From Palsa-504 sp963744005 (lineage in GTDB: Bacteria; Actinomycetota; Actinomycetes; Streptosporangiales; Streptosporangiaceae), in the NCBI GenBank assembly GCA_963744005.1, contig CAVURU010000004.1, positions 496,001 to 560,000 of the forward strand: DNA of 64,000 bases, written 5' to 3'. Below are positions 20,022 through 28,941 of the stretch, piece by piece. Position numbers and translations under genes: made by a program. Every line of letters begins with the position of its first letter. The stretch's first letter is position 1. The notes under the pieces were generated by a model that saw nothing but the letters and a program-made list of their open reading frames with translations, had not been told where the DNA came from and ran no database searches.

Positions 20022-21422
20022 GTGACCATGCCACCGCATTCCATCGCGATCCTGGGCGGCGGGCCAGGCGGTTACGAGGCCGCCCTGGTCGCCGCTCAGC
20101 TCGGCGCCGACGTCACCGTCGTCGACTCCGACGGCATCGGCGGGGCGTGCGTCCTCACCGACTGCGTCCCGTCCAAGACCCTCATCGAGACGTCCAACGT
20201 GATGACCATGCTCCAGCGCGCCACCCGGCTCGGCGTCGCCTCCGGCGGCCTGAACACGGTGAACGCGGCCCGGCTGTACGAGCGGATCACCGACCTGGCC
20301 CGGGCCCAGTCGGCTGACGTCGGCTCGCTGCTGGAGGGGGCCGGGGTCAAGGTGATCAAGGCCCACGGCCGGCTGGCCGGCCCGGGGGTGGTCGCCGCCG
20401 GCGGGACGGAGGTCAAGGCCGAGACGATCCTGGTCGCCACCGGCGCCCTGCCCCGGGAGATGCCCGGCGCGGAGCCTGACGGCGAGCGCATCTTGACCTG
20501 GCGGCAGCTGTATGACCTGACCGAGATCCCGCGCGACCTGATCGTCATCGGCTCCGGCGTCACCGGAGCCGAGTTCGCCGGGGCCTACCAGGCCCTGGGC
20601 TCCCGGGTCACCCTGGTCTCCTCGCGGGACCGGGTCCTGCCGAACGAGGATGAGGACGCGGCCAACCTCATCGAGGACGTCTTCCGGCGCCGGGGCATGA
20701 CCGTGCTGAGCCGCTCGCGGGCCCGGTCGGTGACCCGCGACCACGACGGCGTCACGGTGACCCTGGTGGACGGGCGCACCCTGTCCGGCAGCCATTGCCT
20801 GCTGACCGTGGGCATGATCCCGCGCACCGAGGGCTGCGGCATCGACCAGGCGGGCATCAGGAGAGACAAGAGCGGCTTCATCCAGGTCGACCGCGTGTCC
20901 CGGACCTCGGTCCCCGGGGTCTACGCGGCCGGCGACTGCACCGGCGTGCAGATGCTGGCCTCGGTCGCGGCCATGCAGGGCCGGATCGCCATGTGGCACG
21001 CCCTGGGGCAGGCCCTGGTCCCGCTCCGGCTGAACCAGGTGGCCGCGACCATCTTCACCCAGCCGGAGATCGCCACCGTCGGGGTGACCCAGCGCGCGGT
21101 CACCTCGGGTGAGGTTTCCGCCCGGGTCCTGAAGCTGCCCCTCGGCACCAACCCGCGGGCCAAGATGGCCGGGTACGCCGACGGCTTCGTGAAGCTGATG
21201 TCCAGCCCGGGCAGCGGCCGGGTCCTGGGCGGCGTGGTGGTCGCCCCGCGGGCCAGCGAGCTGATCCTGGCCGTGTCCGTCGCCGTCGAGCAGCGCCTCA
21301 CCGTCGAGCAGCTGGCGCACACCTTTGCCGTCTACCCGTCCCTGTCCGGCAGCCTGACCGAGGCGGCCCGGGAGCTGATGGAGGTCACTCCCGGCACGCT
21401 CGGGCTGCCGGTCGGCCCCTGA
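20022..21422 (+). CDS. lpdA: NAD(P)H-quinone dehydrogenase, LpdA-type flavoprotein disulfide reductase
   Basis: A 466-residue flavoprotein of the pyridine nucleotide-disulfide reductase family. FAD-binding ILGGGPGGYEAA is at 10-20, the redox pair Cys43/Cys48 in GGACVLTDCVPSK is present, and the NAD(P)H site is VIGSGVTGAEFA. The C-terminal His of true disulfide reductases (HPT) is replaced: the segment reads FAVYPSLSGS. This loss is shared with M. tuberculosis LpdA, which acts as a quinone/NAD(P)H reductase and not as lipoamide dehydrogenase, so I follow that name. The GTG at 20022 or an ATG at 20028 are both possible starts; AGGAG lies about 13 nt upstream of the former. Confidence 0.85.
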   Translation: MTMPPHSIAILGGGPGGYEAALVAAQLGADVTVVDSDGIGGACVLTDCVPSKTLIETSNVMTMLQRATRLGVASGGLNTVNAARLYERITDLARAQSADVGSLLEGAGVKVIKAHGRLAGPGVVAAGGTEVKAETILVATGALPREMPGAEPDGERILTWRQLYDLTEIPRDLIVIGSGVTGAEFAGAYQALGSRVTLVSSRDRVLPNEDEDAANLIEDVFRRRGMTVLSRSRARSVTRDHDGVTVTLVDGRTLSGSHCLLTVGMIPRTEGCGIDQAGIRRDKSGFIQVDRVSRTSVPGVYAAGDCTGVQMLASVAAMQGRIAMWHALGQALVPLRLNQVAATIFTQPEIATVGVTQRAVTSGEVSARVLKLPLGTNPRAKMAGYADGFVKLMSSPGSGRVLGGVVVAPRASELILAVSVAVEQRLTVEQLAHTFAVYPSLSGSLTEAARELMEVTPGTLGLPVGP

Positions 21423-21452
21423 CCCGAGCGGGCCGCGCCAGGCCCGGCGGGC

Positions 21453-21794
21453 CTAGTGCGACGGCCGGCCGGTGTCGGGGTCGTTGGGCGGCTGCAGGCC
21501 GTGCCGGCGCAGCCGGTTGACCCGGATGTCGTCGGCGTACATGGCCACCACGCCCACGCTGCAGATCAGGAACAGCGCCGGGACCATGATGTGGATGAAC
21601 AGCGGGCCCGGGAAGGCGGCCAGCACGGCCGCGATGGGCAGCGTGACCAGCAGGTGCCGCCAGGTCAGGCGACCTCGCCAGCCCGCGTCGGTCAGCTCGT
21701 GCCTGACCCACTCCCGGTACCGGTCGGGCAGCCGGAACCCGATCGCGAACAGCAGTTTCCGGCCCGCGCTGGGGTCACCCGGAAGCCTGCTCAC
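21453..21794 (-). CDS. DUF5313 family small membrane protein
   Basis: A 113-residue protein with LPDRYREWVRHELT near the N-terminus and one long or two short hydrophobic segments (about 50-86), followed by a charged tail. It fits the actinobacterial DUF5313 pattern of unknown function. GTG start at 21794. It is convergent with the lpdA-type gene. Confidence 0.7.
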   Translation of the reverse strand: MSRLPGDPSAGRKLLFAIGFRLPDRYREWVRHELTDAGWRGRLTWRHLLVTLPIAAVLAAFPGPLFIHIMVPALFLICSVGVVAMYADDIRVNRLRRHGLQPPNDPDTGRPSH

Positions 21795-22159
21795 GCTGGC
21801 TCATTCTAGTCGCCTCCGGCCGGGACAGCTCCGCGCGCGTAACGGCCGGTCCTGTCCTCCGGGAACCAGGGCCGGTCACGTCCAGAAAGAGTTGTCTCCT
21901 GCTATACGCCCTTCCTCAACCGAAGTGTGACCTCGGGTACGTACAGTGAGCATTACATCGGTTCCGGCGCTGCTTCGGGGCAGCGTACGGCGAGCCGGCG
22001 CCAGGGTGCACGACGGCCGCGACATTTCGTTACGAGGGGATAACGAAAGCGGGGTGCGGCTATCTGTCCTGTATGGCCTGACGTTGAGCTTTTGAATGCA
22101 CATGACGGGGCGGAGCGGAAGGGAGCCCGGGTGCGCCTGATCGTCTCGGGACACCGAGG
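21795..22159. promoter_or_regulatory. Gene-free region with promoter and start-site hairpin for the GGDEF-EAL gene
   Basis: 365 bp. It is less GC-rich than the flanking genes. The last bases before the ATG form a small hairpin, TCTCGG (22144-22149), GACA loop, CCGAGG (22154-22159), which would hide the GAGG ribosome-binding site. I looked for a c-di-GMP (GEMM) riboswitch core and did not recognise one. No other gene seen. Confidence 0.4.
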
Positions 22160-24991
22160 ATGAGCGTGCTTGGCATGCTGGCGTGGCTGGCGGCTGCGGT
22201 GAGCCTGTGGCTCGGCGCCCGCCGGTCCGACGCCGCCCTCGCCCGCGGCTACCGGTGGCTGGCCGGGGCGGCCGGGCTGTACTGCGTCGCGCTCGTCATC
22301 GCCCAGGCGGTGGGCCCGGCCCTGAATCCCGACTCCGGCCTGTCCTTCGCCGACCTGCCGGCCCTGCTGGCCGTGGCCCTCGCCGCGATCGGCATCTGGG
22401 CCCTGGCCGCCGGGCCCGCGGGCGGCATCCGGGCCGCCGCGGACCCGGAAACCGCCCAGGCCGGCCACGGGGCCCGGCCGCCCAGCGGCCAGGCCGGCCC
22501 GCCCGCGAGCCGCGACGCGGCGGGCGAGACCGGCGGCACCGGGCTGCCCGACCCGGCGGCACCAGGCCTGCCCGGCCTGGCCGACGGTTCTGTGCTGGCC
22601 ATCTCCGTGCTCGTGATCGGCTGGATCACCTTGTTCGGCGGAGAGTTCCACCGCTCCGGCGAGCGGCCCGGAACCTTCGTGCTGGCCCTCATCCACGTGC
22701 TGGCCGACCTGGCCGTGCTGGGCGCGCTGCTGCCCCTGGCCGTCCGTTCGTGGCAGCGGGTCATGCTGCCTTACCTGGCCCTGATCATCGTCCTGGCCGG
22801 CGACGCCGTGGCCGTGGGCCAGCGGGCCCTGGGCGGTGAACCCGGCGTCCTGGCCCAGCTGCTGGCCGTGGCTGCGGCGCTGGTCCTCGGCGCGGCCCCG
22901 TGGCGGGTCTCGCGCCCGTCCCCCCGGATGGCCCCGAGCTGGGCTGGCCGGGCCGGGCCGGTGTCGGCCGCGGCCACCGTCGTGGCCGCGCTCGCCGCCG
23001 TCGCCGCGGCCGCCGTGGTCATGATCAACGGCCTGGTCACGGGCTCGGCCACCGGAGCCGCCCTGCTGGTGGCGGGCGGCGCCGGCGTGGTGGTGCTGGC
23101 CGTGCGGGCGTTCATGCTGGCCCGGCAGAACGGGATGATCCTGGGCATCTGGCAGGAGTCCAGCCGCAGCCTGCGCGAGCTGGCCAGCCGGACCAATGAC
23201 GTGGTGCTGGTCTGTGACCTCGACGGCGCCATCAGCTACGCCAGCCCGGCGGTCGGGGATTACGGCTACACCCCCGCGGGCCTGTCCGGGCGGCGGCTGC
23301 TCGATTATGTCCACCCCGACGACCGCGGCGCCGTGCTCGCCGCGTGCCGGCTGGCCCTGGCCTCCGGCCCGGCGCCCGATCCGGCCGCCCCGGCCCCCGC
23401 CGCCGGACCAGGCCCCGCCGGACCAGGCCCCGCCGGACCAGGCCCCGCCGGACCAGGCCCCGCCGGATCAGCCGCCGCCGGCCCGGCCGCCGGGCGGTTC
23501 CCGGCCCGGGTGCGCGCCGCCGACGGCACCTGGCGGCACGTCGAGTCGGCCGTGCTGCGCTACCAGGCCCCCGGGCAGCCCAGCCAGGTCCTGGTCACCG
23601 CGCGCGACGTCAGCGACCAGATGGCGCTGCGCCAGCAGGTCGCCCACCTGACCTTCCACGACGGCCTCACCGGCCTGCCCAACCGGGCCTATCTCGAGGA
23701 GCGGGCCCGGGACCTGCTGCGCCAGGGTTCCTCCGCCCGCCTGATCGGTGTCATCTTCCTCGACCTGGACCGCTTCACCGCGGTGAACGACTCGGTCGGG
23801 CACGGCGCCGGCGACCTGGTGCTGGCCCAGGCCGCGCGGCGGCTGCGCGCCGCGGCCCCGGTGCGTGACACGGTGGCCCGCTGGGGCAGTGACGAGTTCG
23901 CCGTCCTGGTCGAGAACGCCGGCGGCGCGACCGAGGTCGCCGACATCGCCCGGCGGCTGGTCGGCGCGATCGCCGCCGAGCCGTTCCGGGTCGCGGGCCA
24001 GCAGGTCGCCCTGACCGCCAGCGCCGGGGTGGCCGTGACCGCCCGCGACGCCGAGCAGCCCGACCACCCCGACGGGCTGGCCGGCCTGGTCCTGCGCAAC
24101 GCGGACGTGGCCATGTCGCGGGCCCGGGAGTCGGGCGGGGACCGGGCCGAGACCTACGCCGCCTACATGCACGCCGACGTGGTCCGGCGGCTGGAACTGG
24201 TCACCGGCCTGCAGCAGGCCATCAGCCACGGTGACCTGGCCCTGCAGTACCAGCCGGTCGTGGAGCTGGCCACCTCCCGCGTCATCGGGGCTGAGGCCCT
24301 GGTCCGCTGGTGGCGCGACGGCGAGGTCGTCCCGCCGCACGAGTTCCTCGGCGCGGCCGAGGAGTCGGGCCTGATCATCCCGCTCGGTGAATGGGTCCTC
24401 CGGGAGGCCTGCGCGCAGGGCGCGGCCTGGCGGGAGGCGTCCTGGGACATCGGGGTCTCGGTCAACCTGTCCGCCCGGCAGCTCACCGCGCCCGGCTTCA
24501 CCGCCCGGGTGGCGAGCATCCTGGCCGAGACCGGCCTGCCCGCCGCCGCCCTCACCGTCGAGGTGAACGAGCACGTGCTGGTGGCCGACGACGGCCCGGC
24601 CGTCGGGGAGCTCGCCGAGCTGCACCGCCTCGGCGTCCGGATGGCCATCGACGACTTCGGCACCGGCTACGCCTCGCTGGCCCACCTGCGCCAGCTCCCG
24701 CTGGACGTCATCAAGATCGACCCGTCGTTCGTGGCCGGGCTGGGCCACGACGACACGCTGACCCTGCTGACCAGGACCGTGGTGCAGCTCGGCCGCGAGC
24801 TCGGCCTGCGGGTCATCGCCGAGGGCATCGAGCAGCCCCGCCAGCTCACCGCGCTGCGCGAGATGGGCTGCGGCTACGGCCAGGGCTTCCTGGTCGCCCG
24901 GCCGATGGCCGCCCCCGGCGTCGAGGCGCTGATCAGGACGTCAACCGAGGAGGCGGGCGAGCCGGGGGAGCCTGCTCGTCTCGGCATGTGA
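22160..24991 (+). CDS. Integral membrane PAS-GGDEF-EAL protein (c-di-GMP turnover)
   Basis: A 943-residue protein. About 320 N-terminal residues are multi-spanning membrane helices, followed by a PAS domain (about 335-490), a GGDEF domain (about 490-660) and an EAL domain (about 675-935). The GGDEF motif is degenerate (GSDEF, 576-580), so cyclase activity is doubtful. The EAL domain looks intact (EAL 712-714, IDDFGTGYASL, KIDPSFV, AEGIEQ), so the likely net activity is c-di-GMP phosphodiesterase. The PAS domain is interrupted by a Pro-Gly-Pro-Ala-Gly repeat. Possible opposition to the diguanylate cyclase at 3.3 kb. Ligand unknown. Confidence 0.88.
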   Translation: MSVLGMLAWLAAAVSLWLGARRSDAALARGYRWLAGAAGLYCVALVIAQAVGPALNPDSGLSFADLPALLAVALAAIGIWALAAGPAGGIRAAADPETAQAGHGARPPSGQAGPPASRDAAGETGGTGLPDPAAPGLPGLADGSVLAISVLVIGWITLFGGEFHRSGERPGTFVLALIHVLADLAVLGALLPLAVRSWQRVMLPYLALIIVLAGDAVAVGQRALGGEPGVLAQLLAVAAALVLGAAPWRVSRPSPRMAPSWAGRAGPVSAAATVVAALAAVAAAAVVMINGLVTGSATGAALLVAGGAGVVVLAVRAFMLARQNGMILGIWQESSRSLRELASRTNDVVLVCDLDGAISYASPAVGDYGYTPAGLSGRRLLDYVHPDDRGAVLAACRLALASGPAPDPAAPAPAAGPGPAGPGPAGPGPAGPGPAGSAAAGPAAGRFPARVRAADGTWRHVESAVLRYQAPGQPSQVLVTARDVSDQMALRQQVAHLTFHDGLTGLPNRAYLEERARDLLRQGSSARLIGVIFLDLDRFTAVNDSVGHGAGDLVLAQAARRLRAAAPVRDTVARWGSDEFAVLVENAGGATEVADIARRLVGAIAAEPFRVAGQQVALTASAGVAVTARDAEQPDHPDGLAGLVLRNADVAMSRARESGGDRAETYAAYMHADVVRRLELVTGLQQAISHGDLALQYQPVVELATSRVIGAEALVRWWRDGEVVPPHEFLGAAEESGLIIPLGEWVLREACAQGAAWREASWDIGVSVNLSARQLTAPGFTARVASILAETGLPAAALTVEVNEHVLVADDGPAVGELAELHRLGVRMAIDDFGTGYASLAHLRQLPLDVIKIDPSFVAGLGHDDTLTLLTRTVVQLGRELGLRVIAEGIEQPRQLTALREMGCGYGQGFLVARPMAAPGVEALIRTSTEEAGEPGEPARLGM
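23401..23470 (+). repeat. 15-bp tandem repeat coding PGPAG units
   Basis: Four to five near-perfect copies of the 15-bp unit CCGGACCAGGCCCCG inside the PAS domain of the GGDEF-EAL gene, encoding successive P-G-P-A-G units. Such repeats can change copy number by slippage. Confidence 0.85.
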
Positions 24992-25047
24992 GACAACCGG
25001 CGCCATCGGTTGACGTGTTGTTCGCCGGGCGCAGTATGGTGATACAC

Positions 25048-25095
25048 GTGAAACTCACGCACATCCTCGTACTTGGTCGGCACGCAGCCAGCTGA
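25048..25095 (+). CDS. ilvB leader peptide
   Basis: A 15-codon reading frame, GTG start, encoding MKLTHILVLGRHAAS. Ile-Leu-Val-Leu are consecutive, using ATC, CTC, GTA and CTT codons. It lies directly before a pair of competing hairpins and a terminator, then ilvB. This is the classic arrangement for transcription attenuation by branched-chain aminoacyl-tRNA supply, as known for ilvB leaders in other actinobacteria. Confidence 0.8.
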   Translation: MKLTHILVLGRHAAS

Positions 25096-25151
25096 CCAAG
25101 CAGCTTGCTGCGTGCTCCCCTCGACTGCCGACTGGCACGAGGGGATTTTTT
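25080..25151 (+). promoter_or_regulatory. ilvB attenuator (antiterminator hairpin and terminator)
   Basis: First hairpin: GCACGCAGC (25080-25088) pairs with GCTGCGTGC (25107-25115) and includes the leader stop codon in its loop. Terminator: CCCCTCG (25117-25123) pairs with CGAGGGG (25138-25144), with an inner TGCC/GGCA, followed by ATTTTTT (25145-25151). When the ribosome stalls at the Ile-Leu-Val-Leu codons the first hairpin can be altered and the terminator relieved; the details of the alternative pairing are inference. Confidence 0.75.
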
Positions 25152-25186
25152 ATGCCGCTGCTTTCCTAGCCAGGGAGATTGAACCG

Positions 25187-27262
25187 ATGACCGAGCAGAT
25201 CACGGGCCGCAAGGGCGCCGGCGATCCGGACGGGCCCGCGGGCAGCCAGGACCAGCCGGGGGCGGCCGCCTCCGCCGTGCCCAGCCCGCGTGACCTGGCC
25301 GCTCGCTCGCCGCACCGTGACGCCGGGCGCGCCGCCGACAGCTATCCCGAGGCCCCCGCCGGGACCGCCCCGAACGGGACCGCGGCCAGCGGGGCCGCCC
25401 CGGGCGCGGCCCAGGGCGGGACGGCCCAGAACGGAACGGCCGAGCCGGCCCCGGGCGATCCCCGGGCGCACGTCAGCGGCCCGTCCCGGGTCCGGGCCAC
25501 CGGGGCGCAGGCCCTGGTCTACGCGCTCGAGCAGGTCGGCGCGGACACCGTGTTCGGCATCCCGGGCGGCGCCGTGCTGCCCGCCTACGACCCGCTGCTC
25601 GACTCCCAGATCATCCGGCACATCCTGGTCCGGCACGAGCAGGGCGCGGGGCACGCCGCCACCGGTTACGCCCAGGCCACCGGCCGCGTCGGCGTGTGCA
25701 TGGCGACCAGCGGCCCGGGCGCCACCAACCTGGTCACGCCCATCGCCGACGCCTACATGGACTCGGTGCCGCTGGTGGCCATCACCGGCCAGGTGGCCAC
25801 GACCATGATCGGGACCGACGCCTTCCAGGAGGCGGACATCTCCGGGATCACCATCCCGATCACCAAGCACAACTTCCTGGTCACCAAGCCCGAGGACATC
25901 GCCCGGACCATCGGCGAGGCGTTCCACGTGGCCCTGACCGGTCGGCCCGGGCCGGTCCTGGTCGACATCGCCAAGGACGCGATGCAGTCCATGACCGAGT
26001 TCAGCTGGCCGGTGCCCTTCGACCTGCCCGGCTACCATCCGGTGACCCGGCCGCACGCCCGGCAGGTGCGCGAGGCGGCCCGGCTCATCAGCGAGTCCAA
26101 GCGCCCGGTGCTGTACGTCGGCGGCGGCGTGATCAAGGCGCACGCCTCGGCCCAGCTCCGCGAGCTGGCCGAGCTGACCGGCATCCCGGTCGTCACCACC
26201 CTGATGGCCCGGGGCGCCTTCCCCGACCGGCACCCGCAGCACATGGGCATGCCCGGCATGCACGGCACCGTGGCCGCGGTCGGCGCGCTGCAGAAGGCCG
26301 ACCTGATCATCGCGCTCGGCACCCGGTTCGACGACCGGGTCACCGGCAGGCTCGACACCTTCGCGCCCGGCGCGCTGATCGTGCACGCCGACATCGACCC
26401 GGCCGAGATCTCCAAGAACCGCCGGGCCGACGTGCCGATCGTGGGCGACTGCCGCGAGGTCATCTCCGACCTGGTCGGCGCGGTGCGCGCCGAGCACGAG
26501 CAGGGCCGGCGCCCCGACCTGGAGGGCTGGCTGTCCCAGCTGAACTCCTACCGCAGCACCTACCCGCTGGGCTACGCCGAGCCGGACGACGGCACGCTGG
26601 CCCCGCAGCACGTGATCGAGCGGATCGGGAAGATCGCCGGGCCGGAGGCGCTGTACGTGGCCGGCGTCGGCCAGCACCAGATGTGGGCCGCCCAGTTCAT
26701 CGATTACGAGAACCCGGGGACCTGGATCAACTCCGGCGGCCTGGGCACCATGGGCTTCGCGGTGCCCGCGGCCATGGGGGCCAAGGTCGGCCAGCCGGAC
26801 GCCACCGTGTGGGCCATCGACGGCGACGGCTGCTTCCAGATGACCAACCAGGAGCTGGCCACCTGCGCCATCGAGGGCATCCCGGTCAAGGTCGCCATCA
26901 TCAACAACGGCAGCCTGGGCATGGTCCGGCAGTGGCAGACGCTCTTCTACAGCGAGCGGTACTCCAACACCGACCTGCACCGGAACCGGACCGCCGAGCC
27001 CAGGAAGACCAACGGCACCCGCATCCCGGACTTCGTCAAGCTGGCCGAGGCCTACGGCTGCGAGGGCATCCGCTGCGAGGAGCCCGGCCAGGTCGACAGG
27101 GTCATCGAGCAGGCCATGGCCATCAACGACCGCCCGGTCGTGGTGGACTTCGTGGTGCACAAGGACGCCATGGTCTGGCCCATGGTCGCGGCCGGCACCA
27201 GCAACAACGACATCAAGTTCGCGCGCGGCATTGCGCCCGACTGGGGAGGCTCTGAAGAATGA
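25187..27262 (+). CDS. ilvB: Acetolactate synthase, large subunit
   Basis: TPP-dependent enzyme that condenses two pyruvates (Val/Leu route) or pyruvate and 2-ketobutyrate (Ile route). 691 residues: the first 95 or so are a low-complexity Ala/Gly/Pro extension, then the core from about TGAQALVYALEQVGADTVFGIPGG. The catalytic Glu151 is in RHEQGAGHAA, and the TPP motif GDGCFQMTNQEL...NN is in the C-terminal part. The ATG at 25187 follows CAGGGAG; it lies after the attenuator terminator, which rules out upstream starts. It overlaps ilvN by ATGA. Confidence 0.95.
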   Translation: MTEQITGRKGAGDPDGPAGSQDQPGAAASAVPSPRDLAARSPHRDAGRAADSYPEAPAGTAPNGTAASGAAPGAAQGGTAQNGTAEPAPGDPRAHVSGPSRVRATGAQALVYALEQVGADTVFGIPGGAVLPAYDPLLDSQIIRHILVRHEQGAGHAATGYAQATGRVGVCMATSGPGATNLVTPIADAYMDSVPLVAITGQVATTMIGTDAFQEADISGITIPITKHNFLVTKPEDIARTIGEAFHVALTGRPGPVLVDIAKDAMQSMTEFSWPVPFDLPGYHPVTRPHARQVREAARLISESKRPVLYVGGGVIKAHASAQLRELAELTGIPVVTTLMARGAFPDRHPQHMGMPGMHGTVAAVGALQKADLIIALGTRFDDRVTGRLDTFAPGALIVHADIDPAEISKNRRADVPIVGDCREVISDLVGAVRAEHEQGRRPDLEGWLSQLNSYRSTYPLGYAEPDDGTLAPQHVIERIGKIAGPEALYVAGVGQHQMWAAQFIDYENPGTWINSGGLGTMGFAVPAAMGAKVGQPDATVWAIDGDGCFQMTNQELATCAIEGIPVKVAIINNGSLGMVRQWQTLFYSERYSNTDLHRNRTAEPRKTNGTRIPDFVKLAEAYGCEGIRCEEPGQVDRVIEQAMAINDRPVVVDFVVHKDAMVWPMVAAGTSNNDIKFARGIAPDWGGSEE

Positions 27263-27783
27263 CCACGCACACGCTGTCGGTGCTGGTGGAGAACAAGCCG
27301 GGCGTCCTGGTCCGGATCGCCGGGCTGTTCGCGCGGCGTAACTTCAACATCGACTCACTGGCCGTCGGCCCGACCGAGCACGAGGAGATCTCCCGCATCA
27401 CCATCGTGGTCAACTGCGAGGAGCACCCGCTCGAGCAGGTCACCAAGCAGCTGAACAAGCTGATCAACGTGCTGAAGATCGTCGAGCTCGAGCCGGGCGC
27501 CACGGTGCAGCGCGAGCTCATCCTGATCAAGGTCAGGGCGGACGCGGACAGCCGGTCGCGGGTGCTGGAGACGGTGAACCTGTTCCGCGCCCACATCGTC
27601 GACGTGGCCGTGGACGTGGTCACCGTCGAGGCGACCGGCAACCGGGAGAAGCTCGATGCCCTGATCAAGGTGCTCGAGCCGTTCGGGATCAAGGAACTCG
27701 TCCAGTCCGGCATGGTCGCCATCGGCCGCGGCGGCCGCTCCATCACCGATCGCGCGCTGCGCCCGGTGGAGCGCAGCGCGTAG
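27259..27783 (+). CDS. ilvN: Acetolactate synthase, small (regulatory) subunit
   Basis: 174 residues. The N-terminal ACT domain (HTLSVLVENKPGVLVRIAGL, NIDSLAVGPTE) binds the feedback inhibitor valine and activates the large subunit; a second ACT-like domain follows. The ATG overlaps the ilvB stop, typical of coupled synthesis of the two subunits. Confidence 0.95.
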   Translation: MTTHTLSVLVENKPGVLVRIAGLFARRNFNIDSLAVGPTEHEEISRITIVVNCEEHPLEQVTKQLNKLINVLKIVELEPGATVQRELILIKVRADADSRSRVLETVNLFRAHIVDVAVDVVTVEATGNREKLDALIKVLEPFGIKELVQSGMVAIGRGGRSITDRALRPVERSA

Positions 27784-27843
27784 ATTCGGTCCCGGTCCGC
27801 AAGAACGAACACGACACACAAGACATAGAGAGGCCCGTTTCCA

Positions 27844-28842
27844 GTGGCAGAGATCTTCTACGACGACAGCGCCGACCTGTCCGTCATCCAGCGCCGGCAC
27901 GTCGCCGTCCTCGGCTACGGCAGCCAGGGGCACGCGCACGCCCTGTCCCTCCGGGACTCCGGGGTGGACGTGCGGGTCGGGCTGCCCGAGGGTTCCAAGA
28001 GCCGGGAGAAGGCCGAAGGCGATGGCCTGCGCGTGCTCACCCCGGCCGAGGCGTGCGAGGAAGCCGACCTGATCATGGTCCTCATCCCGGACCACCTGCA
28101 GCGCCAGCTCTACACCGAGGCCATCGCGCCCGCCCTGGTCCCGGGCGACGCGCTGTTCTTCGCCCACGGCCTGAACATCCGGTACGGCCTGATCACCCCG
28201 CCCGAGGGCGTGGACGTGTGCATGGTCGCCCCCAAGGCCCCCGGCCACCTGGTCCGCCGCCAGTTCGCGCAGGGCCGCGGCGTGCCCGTGCTGGTCTGCG
28301 TGGAGCGGGACGCCACCGGCAACGCCTGGCCGCTCACCCTGGCCTACGCCAAGGCCATCGGCGGCACCAAGGCCGGCGCGCTGAAGAGCACCTTCACCGA
28401 GGAGACCGAGACCGACCTGTTCGGCGAGCAGACCGTGCTGTGCGGCGGCGTCGCCGAGCTCATCAAGGCCGGCTTCGCCACCCTGGTCGAGGCCGGGTAC
28501 CAGCCCGAGTCGGCCTACTTCGAGTGCCTGCACGAGATGAAGCTGATCGTCGACCTGATGTACGAGGGCGGCATCTCCAAGATGTACTGGTCGGTGTCCG
28601 ACACCGCCGAGTACGGCGGCTACACCCGCGGGCCGCGGCTGATCAACGAGCAGACCCGCGAGGAGATGCGCCGCATCCTGGGCGAGATCCAGGACGGCAC
28701 GTTCGCCCGTGAGCTGGTCGAGGAGTTCGACGCGGGCAGCCCCAATTTCCTCAAGCGCCGCGAGGCCGAGCACAACGAGCAGATCGAGCAGGTCGGGGCC
28801 AAGCTCCGCCCGCTGATGTCCTGGCTCGACAACGAGGACTAA
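27844..28842 (+). CDS. ilvC: Ketol-acid reductoisomerase (class I)
   Basis: 332 residues, the second common step of Val/Ile synthesis: alkyl migration and NADPH reduction of acetolactate or acetohydroxybutyrate with Mg2+. The Rossmann motif is GYGSQGHAHA at residues 19-28. The catalytic acidic residues are in the EETETDLFGEQTVLCGG and ECLHEMKLIVDLMYEGG segments. The GTG at 27844 follows AGAGAGG at a slightly long spacing. It lies 60 bp after ilvN and probably shares the attenuated operon. Confidence 0.96.
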   Translation: MAEIFYDDSADLSVIQRRHVAVLGYGSQGHAHALSLRDSGVDVRVGLPEGSKSREKAEGDGLRVLTPAEACEEADLIMVLIPDHLQRQLYTEAIAPALVPGDALFFAHGLNIRYGLITPPEGVDVCMVAPKAPGHLVRRQFAQGRGVPVLVCVERDATGNAWPLTLAYAKAIGGTKAGALKSTFTEETETDLFGEQTVLCGGVAELIKAGFATLVEAGYQPESAYFECLHEMKLIVDLMYEGGISKMYWSVSDTAEYGGYTRGPRLINEQTREEMRRILGEIQDGTFARELVEEFDAGSPNFLKRREAEHNEQIEQVGAKLRPLMSWLDNED

Positions 28843-28941
28843 GCCCCGGTAAGGCCCGGTCAGCCTGGCTGCAGACCGGACAACAACGGCCGTCGCCGGC
28901 CAGACCACGTTTGACTGCCCCGGGCGGGGTAGGGCGTCGTG

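Noticed and set aside
21795..22159. Possible c-di-GMP riboswitch before the GGDEF-EAL gene
   Set aside because: I could not find the GEMM core or its tetraloop/receptor; only a small start-site hairpin is present.
23401..23470. CRISPR-like short repeat cluster
   Set aside because: The 15-bp units are directly adjacent without spacers and keep the reading frame.
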